A model generated the notes under the pieces. That model had not been told where the DNA came from and did no database searches. It was given only the letters and a program-made list of their open reading frames with translations. DNA of 64,000 nucleotides from Hydractinia symbiolongicarpus (taxonomy: Eukaryota; Cnidaria; Hydrozoa; Anthoathecata; Hydractiniidae). This document shows, piece after piece, positions 23,648-35,343 of the stretch. Position 1 is the first letter of the stretch; each line of letters begins with the position of its first letter. The stretch lies in assembly GCF_029227915.1 (NCBI RefSeq), contig NC_079884.1:29638001-29702000 (forward strand), given 5' to 3'. The translations under genes were made by a program, and so were the position numbers.

Positions 23648-26590
23648 TGAGTTTACTCCCTGGGTACTTTCTTTGTATACTTTTGACTATACGGGCCAAG
23701 CCCGGGATTTACGGGAAATCGCAGGTGTTGGTTTGCCGGCGATTAAACTTCTTTTTATCAACGTCTCATCAAAAATGAAAACATTTTTGAAAACTACAAG
23801 TCTCCTGCGTTTTAGTGGTTAAAAGATAATTTAAAAAATCGTTTTGGAAATGAGTTTACTCACAGGGTACTTTCTTTGTATACTTTTCACTATACGGGCC
23901 AAGGCCGGGATTTACGGGAAATTGCGGGTATTGTTTGCCGGCGATTAAACTTCTTTTATTCAGCGTCTCATCAAAAATGAAAACATTTTTGGAAACTACA
24001 AGTCTTATGCGTTTTAGTGGTGAAAAAATAATTTAAAAAATCGTTCTGGAAATGAGATTACTCATAGGGTACATTCTTTGTATACATTCGACTATACGGG
24101 CAAAACCCGGAATTTACGGGAAATCGCGGGTTTTCGTTTGCCGGCGATTAAACCTCTTTCATTAATCGTCTCATCAAAAATGAAAACATTTTTAAAAACT
24201 ACAAGTCTCATGCGTTTTAGTGGTGAAAAAATAATTTACAAAATCGTTCGGGAAATGAGTTTACTCCCTGGGTACTTTCTTTGTATACTTTTGACTTTAC
24301 AGGCCGAGTCTGGGATTTACGGGAAATCGCAGGTTTTCGTTTGCCGGCGTTTAAACTTCTTTTATTCAGCGTCTCATCAAAAATAAAAACAAGTTTAAAG
24401 ACTACAAGTCTCATGCGTTTTAGTGGTGAAAAAATAATTTACAAAATCGTTCGGGAAATGAGTTTACTCCCTGGGTACTTTCTTTGTATACTTTTGAATA
24501 TACGGGCCAAGCCCGGGATTTACGGGAAATCGAGGGTTTTTGTTTGCCGGCGATTAAACTTCTTTTATTCAGCGTCTCATCAAAAATGAAAACATTTTTG
24601 AAAACTACAAGTCTTATGTCTTTTAGTGGTGAAAAAATAATATAAAAAATCGTTCGGGAAATGAGTTTACTCCCTGGGTACTTTCTTTGTATACTTTTGA
24701 CTATACGGGCCAAGCCCGGGATTTACGGGAAATCGTGGGTTTTTGTTTGCCGGCGATTAAACTTCTTTTATTCAGCGTCTCATCAAAAATGAAAACATTT
24801 TTGAAAACTACAAGTCTTATGCCTTTTAGTGGTGAAAAAATAATTTAAAAAATCGTTCTGGAAATGAGTTTACTCCCTGGGTGCTTTCTTTGTATACTTT
24901 TGACTATACGGGCCTAGCCCGGGATTTACGGGAAATCGAGGGTTTTCGTTTGCCGGCGATTAAACTTCTTTTATTCAGCGTCTCATCAAAAATGAAAACA
25001 TTTTTGAAAACTACAAGTCTTATGCCTTTTAGTGGTGAAAAAATAATTTAAAAAATCGTTCTGGAAATGAGATTACTCCCTGAGTACTTTCTTTGTATAC
25101 ATTCGACTACACGGGCCAAGCCCGGGATTTAGGGAAAATTGCTGGTTTTCGTTTGCCGGCGATTAAACCTCTTTCATTAAGCGTCTCATCAAAAATGAAA
25201 ACATTTTTGAAAACTACAAGTCTCATGCGTTTTATTGGTGAAAAAATAATTTAAAAAATCGTTCGGAAAATGAGTTTACTCCCTGGGTACTTTCTTTGTA
25301 TACTTTTGACTATACGGCCGAGTCCGGGATTTACGGAAAATCGCGGGTTTTTGTTTGCCGGCGATTAAACTTCTTCTATTCAGCGTCCCATCAAAAATGA
25401 ATACATTTTTGAAAACTACAAGTCTCATGCGTTTTAGTGGTGAAAAAGTAATATAAAAAATCGTTCGGGAAATGAGTTTACTCCCTGGGTACTTTCTTTG
25501 TATACTTTTGACTATACGGGCCAAGCCCGGGATTTACGGGAAATCGAGGGTTTTCGTTTGCCGGCGATTAAACTTCTTTTATTCAGCGTCTCATCAAAAA
25601 TGAAAACATTTTTGAAAACTACAAGTCTTATGCGTTTTAGTGGTGAAAAGATAATTTAAAAAATCGTTTTGGAAATGAGTTTACTCCCTGGGTACTTTCT
25701 TTGTATACATTCCACTATACGGGCCAAGCCCTGGATTTATGGGAAATCGCGGGTTTTCGTTTGCCGGAGTTTAAACCACTTTCATTAGGCGTCTCATCCA
25801 AAATGAAAACATTTCTGAAAACTACAAGTCTCATGCGTTTTACTGGTGAAATAATAATTTAAAAAATCGTTCGGGAAATGTGTTTACTCCCTGGGTATTT
25901 TCTTTGTATACTTTTCACTATACGGGCCAAGCCCGGGATTTACGGGAAATCGCGGGTTTTTGTTTGCCGGCGATTAAACCTCTTTCATTAAGCATCTCAT
26001 CAAAAATGAAAACATTTTTGAAAACTACAAGTCTCATGCGTTTTAGTGGTGAAAAAAAATTTAAAAAATCGTTCGGGAAATGAGTTTACTCCCTGGGTAC
26101 TTTCTTTGTATACATTCGACTACACGGGCCAAGCCCGGGATTTAGGGGAAATTGCTGGTTTTCGTTTGCCGGCGATTAAACCTCTTTCATTAAGCGTCTC
26201 ATCAAAAATGAAAACAATTTTGAAAACTACAAGTCTTATGCGTTTTAGTGGTGAAAAAAAATTTAAAAAATCGTTCTGGAAATGAGATTACTCACAGGGT
26301 ACATTCTTTGTATACATTCGACTATACGGGCAAAACCCGGAATTTACGGGAAATCGCGGGTTTTCGTTTGCCGGAGTTTAAACCACTTTCATTAAGCGTC
26401 TCATCCAAAATGAAAACATTTCTGAAAACTACAAGTCTCATGCGTTTTACTGGTGAAATAATAATTTAAAAAATCGTTCGGGAAATGAGTTTACTCCCTG
26501 GGTATTTTTTTTGTATACTTTTCACTATACGGGCCAAGCCCGGGATTTACGGGAAATCGCGGGTTTTTTGTTTGCCGGCGATTAAACCTC
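23648..26590 (+). repeat. Mixed satellite monomers without a tight HOR
   Basis: Full-length monomers of several classes. Units carrying CAAGTTTAAAGACTACAAG occur twice (near 23,580 and 24,390). Part of this stretch, about 25,360-26,270, has a close relative about 5,469 bp downstream (about 30,830-31,740), sharing the CTTCTATTCAGCGTCCC monomer and the following ACATTCCACTATACGGG and GGAGTTTAAACCAC monomers. Nothing other than satellite is present. Confidence 0.85.
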
Positions 26591-29500
26591 TTTCATTAAG
26601 CATCTCATCAAAAATGAAAACATTTTTGAAAACTACAAGTCTCATGCGTTTTAGTGGTAAAAAAAAATTTAAAAAATCGTTCGGGAAATGAGTTTACTCC
26701 CTGGGTACTTTCTTTGTATACATTCGACTACACGGACCAAGCCCGGGATTTAGGGAAAATTGCTGGTTTTCGTTTGCCGGCGATTAAACCTCTTTCATTA
26801 AGCGTCTCATCAAAAATGAAAACATTTTTGAAAACTACAAGTCTCATGCGTTTTATTGGTGAAAAAATAATTTAAAAAATCGTTCGGAAAATGAGTTTAC
26901 TCCCTGGGTACTTTCTTTGTATACTTTTGACTATACGGCCGAGTCCGGGATTTACGGAAAATCGCGGGTTTTCGTTTGCCGGCGATTAAACTTCTTCTAT
27001 TCAGCGTCCCATCAAAAATGAAAACATTTTTGAAAACTACAAGTCTCATGCGTTTTAGTGGTGAAAAAGTAATATAAAAAATCGTTCGGGAAATGAGTTT
27101 ACTCCCTGGGTACTTTCTTTGTATACTTTTGACTATACGGGCCAAACCCGGGATTTACGGGAAATCGAGGGTTTTCGTTTGTCGGCGATTAAACTTCTTT
27201 TATTCAGCGTCTCATCAAAAATGAAAACATTTTTGAAAACTACAAGTCTCATGCGTTTTAGTGGTGAAAAGTTATTTTAAAAAATCGTTTTGGAAATGAG
27301 TTTACTCACAGGGTACTTTCTTTGTATACATTCGACTATACGGGCCAAGCCCGGGATTTATGGGAAATCGCAGGTTATCGTTTGCCGGAGTTTAAACCAC
27401 TTTCATTAAGCGTCTCATCCAAAATGAAAACATTTCTGAAAACTACAAGTCTCATGCGTTTTAGTGGTGAAATAATAATTTAAAAAATCGTTCGGGAAAT
27501 GAGTTTACTCCCTGGGTATTTTCTTTGTATACTTTTCACTATACGGGCCAAGCCCGGGATTTACGGGAAATCGCGGGTTTTGGTTTGCCGGCGATTAAAC
27601 CTCTTTCATTAAGCATCTCATCAAAAATGAAAACATTTTTGAAAACTACAAGTCTCATGCGTTTTAGTGGTAAAAAAAAATTTAAAAAATCGTTCGCGAA
27701 ATGAGTTTACTCCCTGGGTACTTTCTTTGTATACATTCGACTACACGGGCCAAGCCCGGGATTTAGGGGAAATTGCTGGTTTTCGTTTGCCCACGATTAA
27801 ACCTCTTTCATTAAGCGTCTCATCAAAAATTAAAACATTTTTGAAAACTACAAGTCTCATGCGTGTTATTGGTGAAAAAGTAATATAAAAAATCGTTCGG
27901 GAAATGAGTTTACTCCCTGGGTACTTTCTTTGTATACTTTTGACTATACGGGCCAAGCCCGGGATTTACGGGAAATCGAGGGTTTTTGTTTGCCGGCGAT
28001 TAAACTTCTTTTATTCAGCGTCTCATCAAAAATGAAAACATTTTTGAAAACTACAAGTCTTATGCCTTTTAGTGGTGAAAAAATAATTTAAAAAATCGTT
28101 CTGGAAATGAGTTTACTCCCTGGGTACTTTCTTTGTATACTTTTGACTATACGGGCCAAGCCCGGGATTTACGGGAAATCGAGGGTTTTCGTTTGCCGGC
28201 GATTAAACTTCTTTTATTCAGCGTCTCATCAAAAATGAAAACATTTTTGAAAACTACAAGTCTCATGCGTTTTAGTGGTGAAAAAAAATTTAAAAAATCG
28301 TTCGGGAAATGAGTTTACTCCCTGGGTACTTTCTTTGTATACATTCGACTACACGGGCCAAGCCCTGGATTTAGGGGAAATTGCTGGTTTTCGTTTGCCG
28401 GCGATTAAACATCTTTCATTAAGCGTCTCATCAAAAATGAAAACATTTTTGAAAACTACAAGTCTTATGCGTTTTAGTGGTGAAAAAAAATTTAAAAAAT
28501 CGTTCTGGAAATGAGATTACTCACAGGGTACATTCTTTGTATACATTCGACTATACGGGCAAAACCCGGAATTTACGGGAAATCGCGGGTTTTCGTTTGC
28601 CGGCGATTAAACCTCTTTCATTAAGCATCTCATCAAAAATGAAAACATTTTTGAAAACTACAAGTCTCATGCGTTTTAGTGGTGAAAAAAATTTAAAAAA
28701 TCGTTCGGGAAATGAGTTTACTCCCTGGGTACTTTCTTTGTATACATTCGACTACACGGACCAAGCCCGGGATTTAGGGAAAATTGCTGGTTTTCGTTTG
28801 CCGGCGATTAAACCTCTTTCATTAAGCGTCTCATCAAAAATGAAAACATTTTTGAAAACTACAAGTCTCATGCGTTTTATTGGTGAAAAAATAATTTAAA
28901 AAATCGTTCGGAAAATGAGTTTACTCCCTGGGTACTTTCTTTGTATACTTTTGACTATACGGCCGAGTCCGGGATTTACGGAAAATCGCGGGTTTTCGTT
29001 TGCCGGCGATTAAACTTCTTCTATTCAGCGTCCCATCAAAAATGAAAACATTTTTGAAAACTACAAGTCTCATGCGTTTTAGTGGTGAAAAAGTAATATA
29101 AAAAATCGTTCGGGAAATGAGTTTACTCCCTGGGTACTTTCTTTGTATACTTTTGACTATACGGGCCAAACCCGGGATTTACGGGAAATCGAGGGTTTTC
29201 GTTTGCCGGCGATTAAACTTCTTTTATTCAGCGTCTCATCAAAAATGAAAACATTTTTGAAAACTACAAGTCTCATGCGTTTTAGTGCTGAAAAGTTATT
29301 TTAAAAAATCGTTTTGGAAATGAGTTTACTCACAGGGTACTTTCTTTGTATACATTCGACTATACGGGCCAAGCCCGGGATTTATGGGAAATCGCGGGTT
29401 GTCGTTTGCCGGAGTTTAAACCACTTTCATTAAGCGTCTCATCCAAAATGAAAACATTTCTGAAAATTATAAGTCTCATGCGTTTTAGTGGTGAAATAAT

Positions 29501-30280
29501 AATTTAAAAAATCGTTCGGGAAATGAGTTTACTCCCTGGGTATTTTCTTTGTATACTTTTCACTATACGGGCCAAGCCCGGGATTTACGGGAAATCGCGG
29601 GTTTAGTTCGCCGGCGATTAAACCTCTTTCATTAAGCATCTCATCAAAAATGAAAACATTTTTGAAAACTACAAGTCTCATGCGTTTTAGTGGTGAAAAA
29701 AAATTTAAAAAATCGTTCGCGAAATGAGTTTACTCCCTGGGTACTTTCTTTGTATACATTCGACTACACGGGCCAAGCCCGGGATTTAGGGGAAATTGCT
29801 GGTTTTCGTTTGCCGGCGATTAAACCTCTTTCATTAAGCGTCTCATCAAAAATGAAAACATTTTTGAAAACTACAAGTCTCATGCGTGTTATTGGTGAAA
29901 AAGTAATATAAAAAATCGTTCGGGAAATGAGTTTACTCCCTGGGTACTTTCTTTGTATACTTTTGACTATACGGGCCAAGCCCGGGATTTACGGGAAATC
30001 GAGGGTTTTTGTTTGCCGGCGATTAAACTTCTTTTATTCAGCGTCTCATCAAAAATGAAAACATTTTTGAAAACTACAAGTCTTATGCCTTTTAGTGGTG
30101 AAAAAATAATTTAAAAAATCGTTCTGGAAATGAGTTTACTCCCTGGGTACTTTCTTTGTATACTTTTGACTATACGGGCCAAGCCCGGGATTTACGGGAA
30201 ATCGAGGGTTTTCGTTTGCCGGCGATTAAACCTCTTTTATTCAGCGTCTCATCAAAAATGAAAACATTTTTGAAAACTAC
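26590..30280 (+). repeat. Tandem 2,023-bp (10-monomer) higher-order repeat
   Basis: Units at 26,897, 27,667 and 27,741 recur at 28,921, 29,690 and 29,764 (offsets 2,023-2,024 bp). The flanking units at 26,046 and 26,248 recur at 28,275 and 28,477 (offset 2,229), so copy 1 holds one extra monomer. Copies end near 28,257 and 30,280. The period is slightly under 10 x 203 because several units share 1-bp deletions, such as TATACGGCCGAG. A shortened A run at about 28,685 makes two monomer frames fuse into a 140-codon open frame. This is a length change in a homopolymer, not a gene. Confidence 0.87.
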
Positions 30281-33200
30281 AAGTCTTATGCCTTTTAGTG
30301 GTGAAAAAATAATTTAAAAAATCGTTCTGGAAATGAGATTACTCCCTGGGTACTTTCTTTGTATACATTCGACTACACGGGTCAAGCCCGGGATTTAGGG
30401 AAAATTGCTGGTTTTCGTTTGCCCGCGATTAAACCTCTTTCATTAAGCGTCTCATCAAAAATGAAAACATTTTTGAAAACTACAAGTCTCATGCGTTTTA
30501 TTGGTGAAAAAATAATTTAAAAAATCGTTCAGAAAATGAGTTTACTCCCTGGGTACTTTCTTTATATACTTTTGACTATACGGCCGAGTCCGGGATTTAC
30601 GGAAAATCGAGGGTTTTCGTTTGCCGGCGATTAAACTTCTTTTATTCAGCGTCTCATCAAAAATGAAAACATTTTTGAAAACTACAAGTCTCATGCGTTT
30701 TAGTGGTGAAAAGATAATTTAAAAAATCGTTTTGGAAATGAGTTTACTCCCTGGGTACTTTCTTTGTATACATTCCACTATACGGGCCAAGCCCTGGATT
30801 TATGGGAAATCGCGGGTTTTCGTTTGCCGGCGATTAAACTTCTTCTATTCAGCGTCCCATCAAAAATGAAAACATTTTTGAAAACTACAAGTCTCATGCG
30901 TTTTAGTGGTGAAAAAGTAATATAAAAAATCGTTCGGGAAATGAGTTTACTCCCTGGGTACTTTCTTTGTATACTTTTGACTATACGGGCCAAGCCCGGG
31001 ATTTACGGGAAATCGAGGGTTTTCGTTTGCCGGCGATTAAACTTCTTTTATTCAGCGTCTCATCAAAAATGAAAACATTTTTGAAAACTACAAGTCTCAT
31101 GCGTTTTAGTGGTGAAAAGATAATTTAAAAAATCGTTTTGGAAATGAGTTTACTCCCTGGGTACTTTCTTTGTATACATTCCACTATACGGGCCAAGCCC
31201 TGGATTTATGGGAAATCGCGGGTTTTCGTTTGCCGGAGTTTAAACCACTTTCATTAAGCGTCTCATCCAAAATGAAAACATTTCTGAAAACTACAAGTCT
31301 CATGCGTTTTACTGGTGAAATAATAATTTAAAAAATCGTTCGGGAAATGAGTTTACTCCCTGGGTATTTTCTTTGTATACTTTTCACTATACGGGCCAAG
31401 CCCGGGATTTACGGGAAATCGCGGGTTTTTGTTTGCCGGCGATTAAACCTCTTTCATTAAGCATCTCATCAAAAATGAAAACATTTTTGAAAACAACAAG
31501 TCTCATGCGTTTTAGTGGTGAAAAAAAATTTAAAAAATCGTTCGGGAAATGAGTTTACTCCCTGGGTACTTTCTTTGTATACATTCGACTACACGGGCCA
31601 AGCCCGGGATTTAGGGGAAATTGCTGGTTTTCGTTTGCCGGCGATTAAACCTCTTTCATTAAGCGTCTCATCAAAAATGAAAACATTTTTGAAAACTACA
31701 AGTCTCATGCGTTTTAGTGGTGAAAAAAAATTTAAAAAATCGTTCGCGAAATGAGTTTACTCCCTGCGTACTTTCTTTGTATACATTCGACTACACGGGC
31801 CAAGCCCGGGATTTACGGAAAATCGCGGGTTTTCGTTTGCCGGCGATTAAACTTCTTCTATTCAGCGTCCCATCAAAAATGAAAACATTTTTGAAAACTA
31901 CAAGTCTCATGCGTTTTAGTGGTGAAAAAGTAATATAAAAAATCGTTCGGGAAATGAGTTTACTCCCTGGGTACTTTCTTTGTATACTTTTGACAATACG
32001 GGCCAAGCCCGGGATTTACGGGAAATCGAGGGTTTTCGTTTGCCGGCGATTAAACTTCTTTTATTCAGCGTCTCATCAAAAATGAAAACATTTTTGAAAA
32101 CTACAAGTCTCATGCGTTTTAGTGGTGAAAAGATAATTTAAAAAATCGTTTTGGAAATGAGTTTACTCACAGGGTACTTTCTTTGTATACATTCCACTAT
32201 ACGGGCCAAGCCCTGGATTTATGGGAAATCGAGGGTTTTCGTTTGCCGGAGTTTAAACCATTTTCATTAAGCGTCTCATCCAAAATGAAAACATTTCTGA
32301 AAACTACAAGTCTCATGCGTTTTACTGGTGAAATAATAATTTAAAAAATCGTTCGGGAAATGAGTTTACTCCCTGGGTATTTTCTTTGTATACTTTTCAC
32401 TATACGGGCCAAGCCCGGGATTTACGGGAAATCGCGTTTTTTGGTTGCCGGCGATTAAACATCTTTCATTAAGCATCTCATCAAAAATGAAAACATTTTT
32501 GAAAACTACAAGTCTCATGCGTTTTAGTAGTGAAAAAAAATTTAAAAAATCGTTCGGGAAATGAGTTTACTCCCTGGGTACTTTCTTTGTATACATTCGA
32601 CTACACGGGCCAAGCTCGGGATTTAGGGGAAATTGCTGGTTTTCGTTTGCCGGCGATTAAACCTCTTTCATTAAGCTTCTCATCAAAAATGAAAACATTT
32701 TTACAAACTACAAGTCTCATGCGTTTTATTGGTGAAAAAATAATTTAAAAAATCGTTCGGAAAATGAGTTTACTCCCTGGGTACTTTCTTTGTATACTTT
32801 TGACTATACGGGCCGAGTCTGGGATTTACGGAAAATCGCGGGTTTTCGTTTGCCGGCGATTAAACTTCCTCTATTCAGCGTCCCATCAAAAATGAAAACA
32901 TTTTTGAAAACTACAAGTCTCATGCGTTTTAGTGGTGAAAAAATAAATTAAAAAATCGTTCGGAAAATGAGTTTACTCCCTGGGTACTTTCTTTGCATAC
33001 TTTTGACTATACGGGCCGAGTCCGGGATTTACGGGAAATCGCGGGTTTTCGTTTGCCGGCGATTAAACTTCTTTTATTCAGCGTCCCATCAAAAATGAAA
33101 ACAGTTTTGAAAACTACAAGTCTTATGCGTTTTAGTGGTGAAAAAATAATATAAAAAATCGTTCGGGAAATGAGTTTACTCCCTGGGTACTTTCTTTGTA

Positions 33201-34905
33201 TACATTCGACTATACGGGCCAAGCCCGGGATTTAGGGGAAATCGCTGGTTTTCCTTTGCCGGCGATTAAACCTGTTTCATTAAGCGTCTCACTAAAAATG
33301 AAAACATTTTTGAAAACTACAAGTCTCATGCGTTTTATTGGTGAAAAAATAATTTAAAAAATCGTTCGGAAAATGAGTTTACTCCCTGGGTACTTTCTTT
33401 GTATACTTTTGACTATACGGGCCGAGTCCGGGATTTACGGGAAATCGCGGGTTTTCGTTTGCCGACGATTAAACTTCTTTTATTCAGCGTCCCATCAAAA
33501 ATGAAAACAGTTTTGAAAACTACAAGTCTCATGCGTTTTAGTGGTGAAAAAATAGTAAAAAAAATCGTTCGGGAAATGAGTTTACTCCCCGGGTACTTTC
33601 TTTGTATACTTTTGACTATACGGGCCAAGCCCGGGATTTACGGGAAATGGCGGGTTTTGGTTTGCCGGCGATTAAACTTCTTTTATTCAGTGTCTCATCA
33701 AAAATGAAAACATTTTTATAAACTACAAGTCTCATGGGCTTTAGTGGTGAAATAATAATTTAAAAAATTGTTCGGGAAATCGCGGGTTTTCGTTTGCCGG
33801 CGATTAAACTTCTTTTATTCAGCGTCTCATCAAAAATGAAAACATTTTTGAAAACTACAAGTCTTATGCGTTTTAGTGATGAAAAATAATTTAAAAAATC
33901 GTTTTGGAAATGAGTTTTCTCACAGAGTACTTTCTTTGTATACATTCGACTATACGGGCCAAGCCCGGGATTTACGGGAAATCGCAGATTTTCGTTTGTT
34001 GGCGATTAAACCTCTTTCATTACGCGTCTCATCAAAAATGAAAACATTTTTGAAAACTACAAGTCTCATTCGTTTTAGTGGTAAAATAAAAACTTAAAAA
34101 ATCGTTCGGGAAATGAATTTACTCCCTGGGTACTTTCTTTGTATACATTCGACCACACGGGCCAAGCCCGGGATTTAGGGGAAATGGCGGGTTTTCGTTT
34201 GCAGGCGATTAAACTTCTTTTATTCAGCGTCCCATCAAAAATGAAAATATTTTTGAAAACTACAAGTCTCATGCATTTTAGTGGTGAAAAAATAATATAA
34301 AAATCGTTCGGGAAATGAGTTTACTCCCTGGGTACTTTCTTTGTATACTTTTGACTATACGGGCCAAGCCCGGGATTTACGGGAAGTGGCAGGTTTTCGA
34401 TTGCCGGCGATTAAACTTCTTTTATTCAGTGTCTCATCAAAAATGAAAAATTTTTTGAAAACTACAAGTCTCATGCGTTTTAGTGGTGAAAATATAATTT
34501 AAAAAATCGTTTTGGAAATGAGTTTACTCACAGGGGACTTTCTTTGTATATATTCGACTATACGGGCCAAGCCGGGGATTTACGGGAAATCGCGGGTTTT
34601 CGTTTGTCGGCGAATAAACCACTTTCATTAGGCGTCTCATCAAAAATGAAAACATTTCTGAAAACTACAAGTCTCATGCGTTTTGGTGGTGAAAAAATAA
34701 TTTAAAAAATCGTTCGGGAAATGAGTTTACTCCCTGGGTACTTTCTTTGTATACTTTTGACTATACGGGCCGAGTCCGGGATTTACGGGAAGTCGCGGGT
34801 TTTCGTTTGCCGGCGATTAAACTTCTTTTATTCAGCGTCTCATCAAAAATATAAACATTTTTAAAAACTACAAGTCTCATGGGCTTTAGTGGTGAAATAA
34901 TAATT
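30281..34905 (+). repeat. Left arm, junction-proximal mixed monomers
   Basis: Continuous satellite. The part from about 30,830 to 31,740 repeats the 25,360-26,270 stretch. The monomer with CTTCTATTCAGCGTCCC, also seen at about 25,375, 26,995 and 29,015, recurs here near 30,840 and 31,855. From about 32,930 to 33,700 the units resemble those near 10,700-11,450 (CAGTTTTGAAAAC class). One shortened unit lies at 33,578-33,911. Between about 33,900 and 34,900 the units carry more private changes than elsewhere in the left arm. Confidence 0.83.
33578..33911 (+). repeat. Two monomers with a 72-bp internal deletion
   Basis: The distance between successive GAG landmarks is 334 bp instead of 406. The break is at 33,773-33,780: TTCGGGAAAT, normally followed by GAGTTTAC, runs straight into CGCGGGTTTTCG. 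The octamer CGGGAAAT occurs twice in every monomer (before GAG and before CGC), and exactly one copy remains here. This fits a deletion between the two short direct repeats. Confidence 0.9.
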
Positions 34906-34919
34906 TAAAAAATCGTTCG

Positions 34920-35330
34920 GGAAATGAGTTTACACCCTGGGTACCTTATTTGTATACTTTTGACTATACGGGCCAAGCCCGGGATTTAGGGGAAATCGCT
35001 GGTTTTCGTTTCCTGGCGATTAAACCTCTTTCATTAAGCGTCTCATCAAAAATGAAAACATTTTTGAAAACTACAAGTCTCATGCGTTTTATTGGTGAAA
35101 AAATAATTTAAAAAATCGTTCGGGAAATGAGTTTACACCCTGGGTACCTTATTTGTATACTTTTGACTATACGGGCCAAGCCCGGGATTTAGGGGAAATC
35201 GCTGGTTTTCGTTTGCTGGCGATTAAACCTCTTTCATTAAGCGTCTCATCAAAAATGAAAACATTTTTGAAAACTACAAGTCTCATGCGTTTTATTGGTG
35301 AAAAAATAATTTAAAAAATCGTTCGGGAAA
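34920..35330 (+). repeat. Freshly duplicated monomer next to the flip
   Basis: Two consecutive monomers share the private variant GTACCTTATTTG (at 34,941 and 35,144, 203 bp apart) and differ by only one base that I can see (TTTCCTGGCG versus TTTGCTGGCG). They are the last complete units of the left arm before the orientation changes. Confidence 0.88.
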
Positions 35331-35339
35331 TGAGTTTAC

Positions 35340-35343
35340 TCCC
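35340..35343. other. Orientation-switch junction between satellite arms
   Basis: Left-arm sequence reads TGAGTTTACTCCC up to here and should continue TGGGTAC. Instead it continues GTAAATCCCGGGCTTGG, which is the reverse complement of the monomer core. The bases TCCC fit both sides, giving a 4-bp microhomology. No insert or unique sequence lies at the junction. Every monomer before it is in one orientation, and every monomer after it (apart from the small inversion at 58.2 kb) is in the other. Confidence 0.95.

Larger units (their letters stand above)
1..35340 (+). repeat. Satellite array, left arm (about 203-bp monomer, about 174 copies)
   Basis: Uninterrupted head-to-tail copies of one monomer. 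The landmark GAGTTTAC recurs every 203 bp (for example 3,024 to 3,227 and 10,738 to 10,941). The order of landmarks in each unit is GAGTTTAC, CCTGGGTACTTTC, GTATAC, a CGGG-rich core, GCCGGCGATTAAAC, GCGTCTCATC, AAAAATGAAAACATTTTT, ACTACAAGTCTCATG, TTTTAGTGGTGAAAA, TTTAAAAAATCG. Variant positions fall into a few classes: ACTCCC or ACTCACAGGG; CTTCTTTTATTCAGC or CCTCTTTCATTAAGC; ACTTTTGACTATAC or ACATTCGACTACAC. The same variants recur in blocks, which shows higher-order repeats. The array runs off the left edge of the window. I see no unique DNA or embedded element in it. Open frames of 65-140 codons exist on both strands but shift frame at each monomer and are not called as genes. Confidence 0.98.

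Noticed and set aside
28477-28899. A 140-codon open frame, and many 65-102-codon frames on both strands throughout the array, with similar protein sequences
   Set aside because: They lie within satellite monomers, shift frame every 203 bp, occur on both strands, and vary in length with homopolymer changes. Variation shows no codon-position pattern that I can see. The 140-codon case results from a shortened A run joining two monomer frames.
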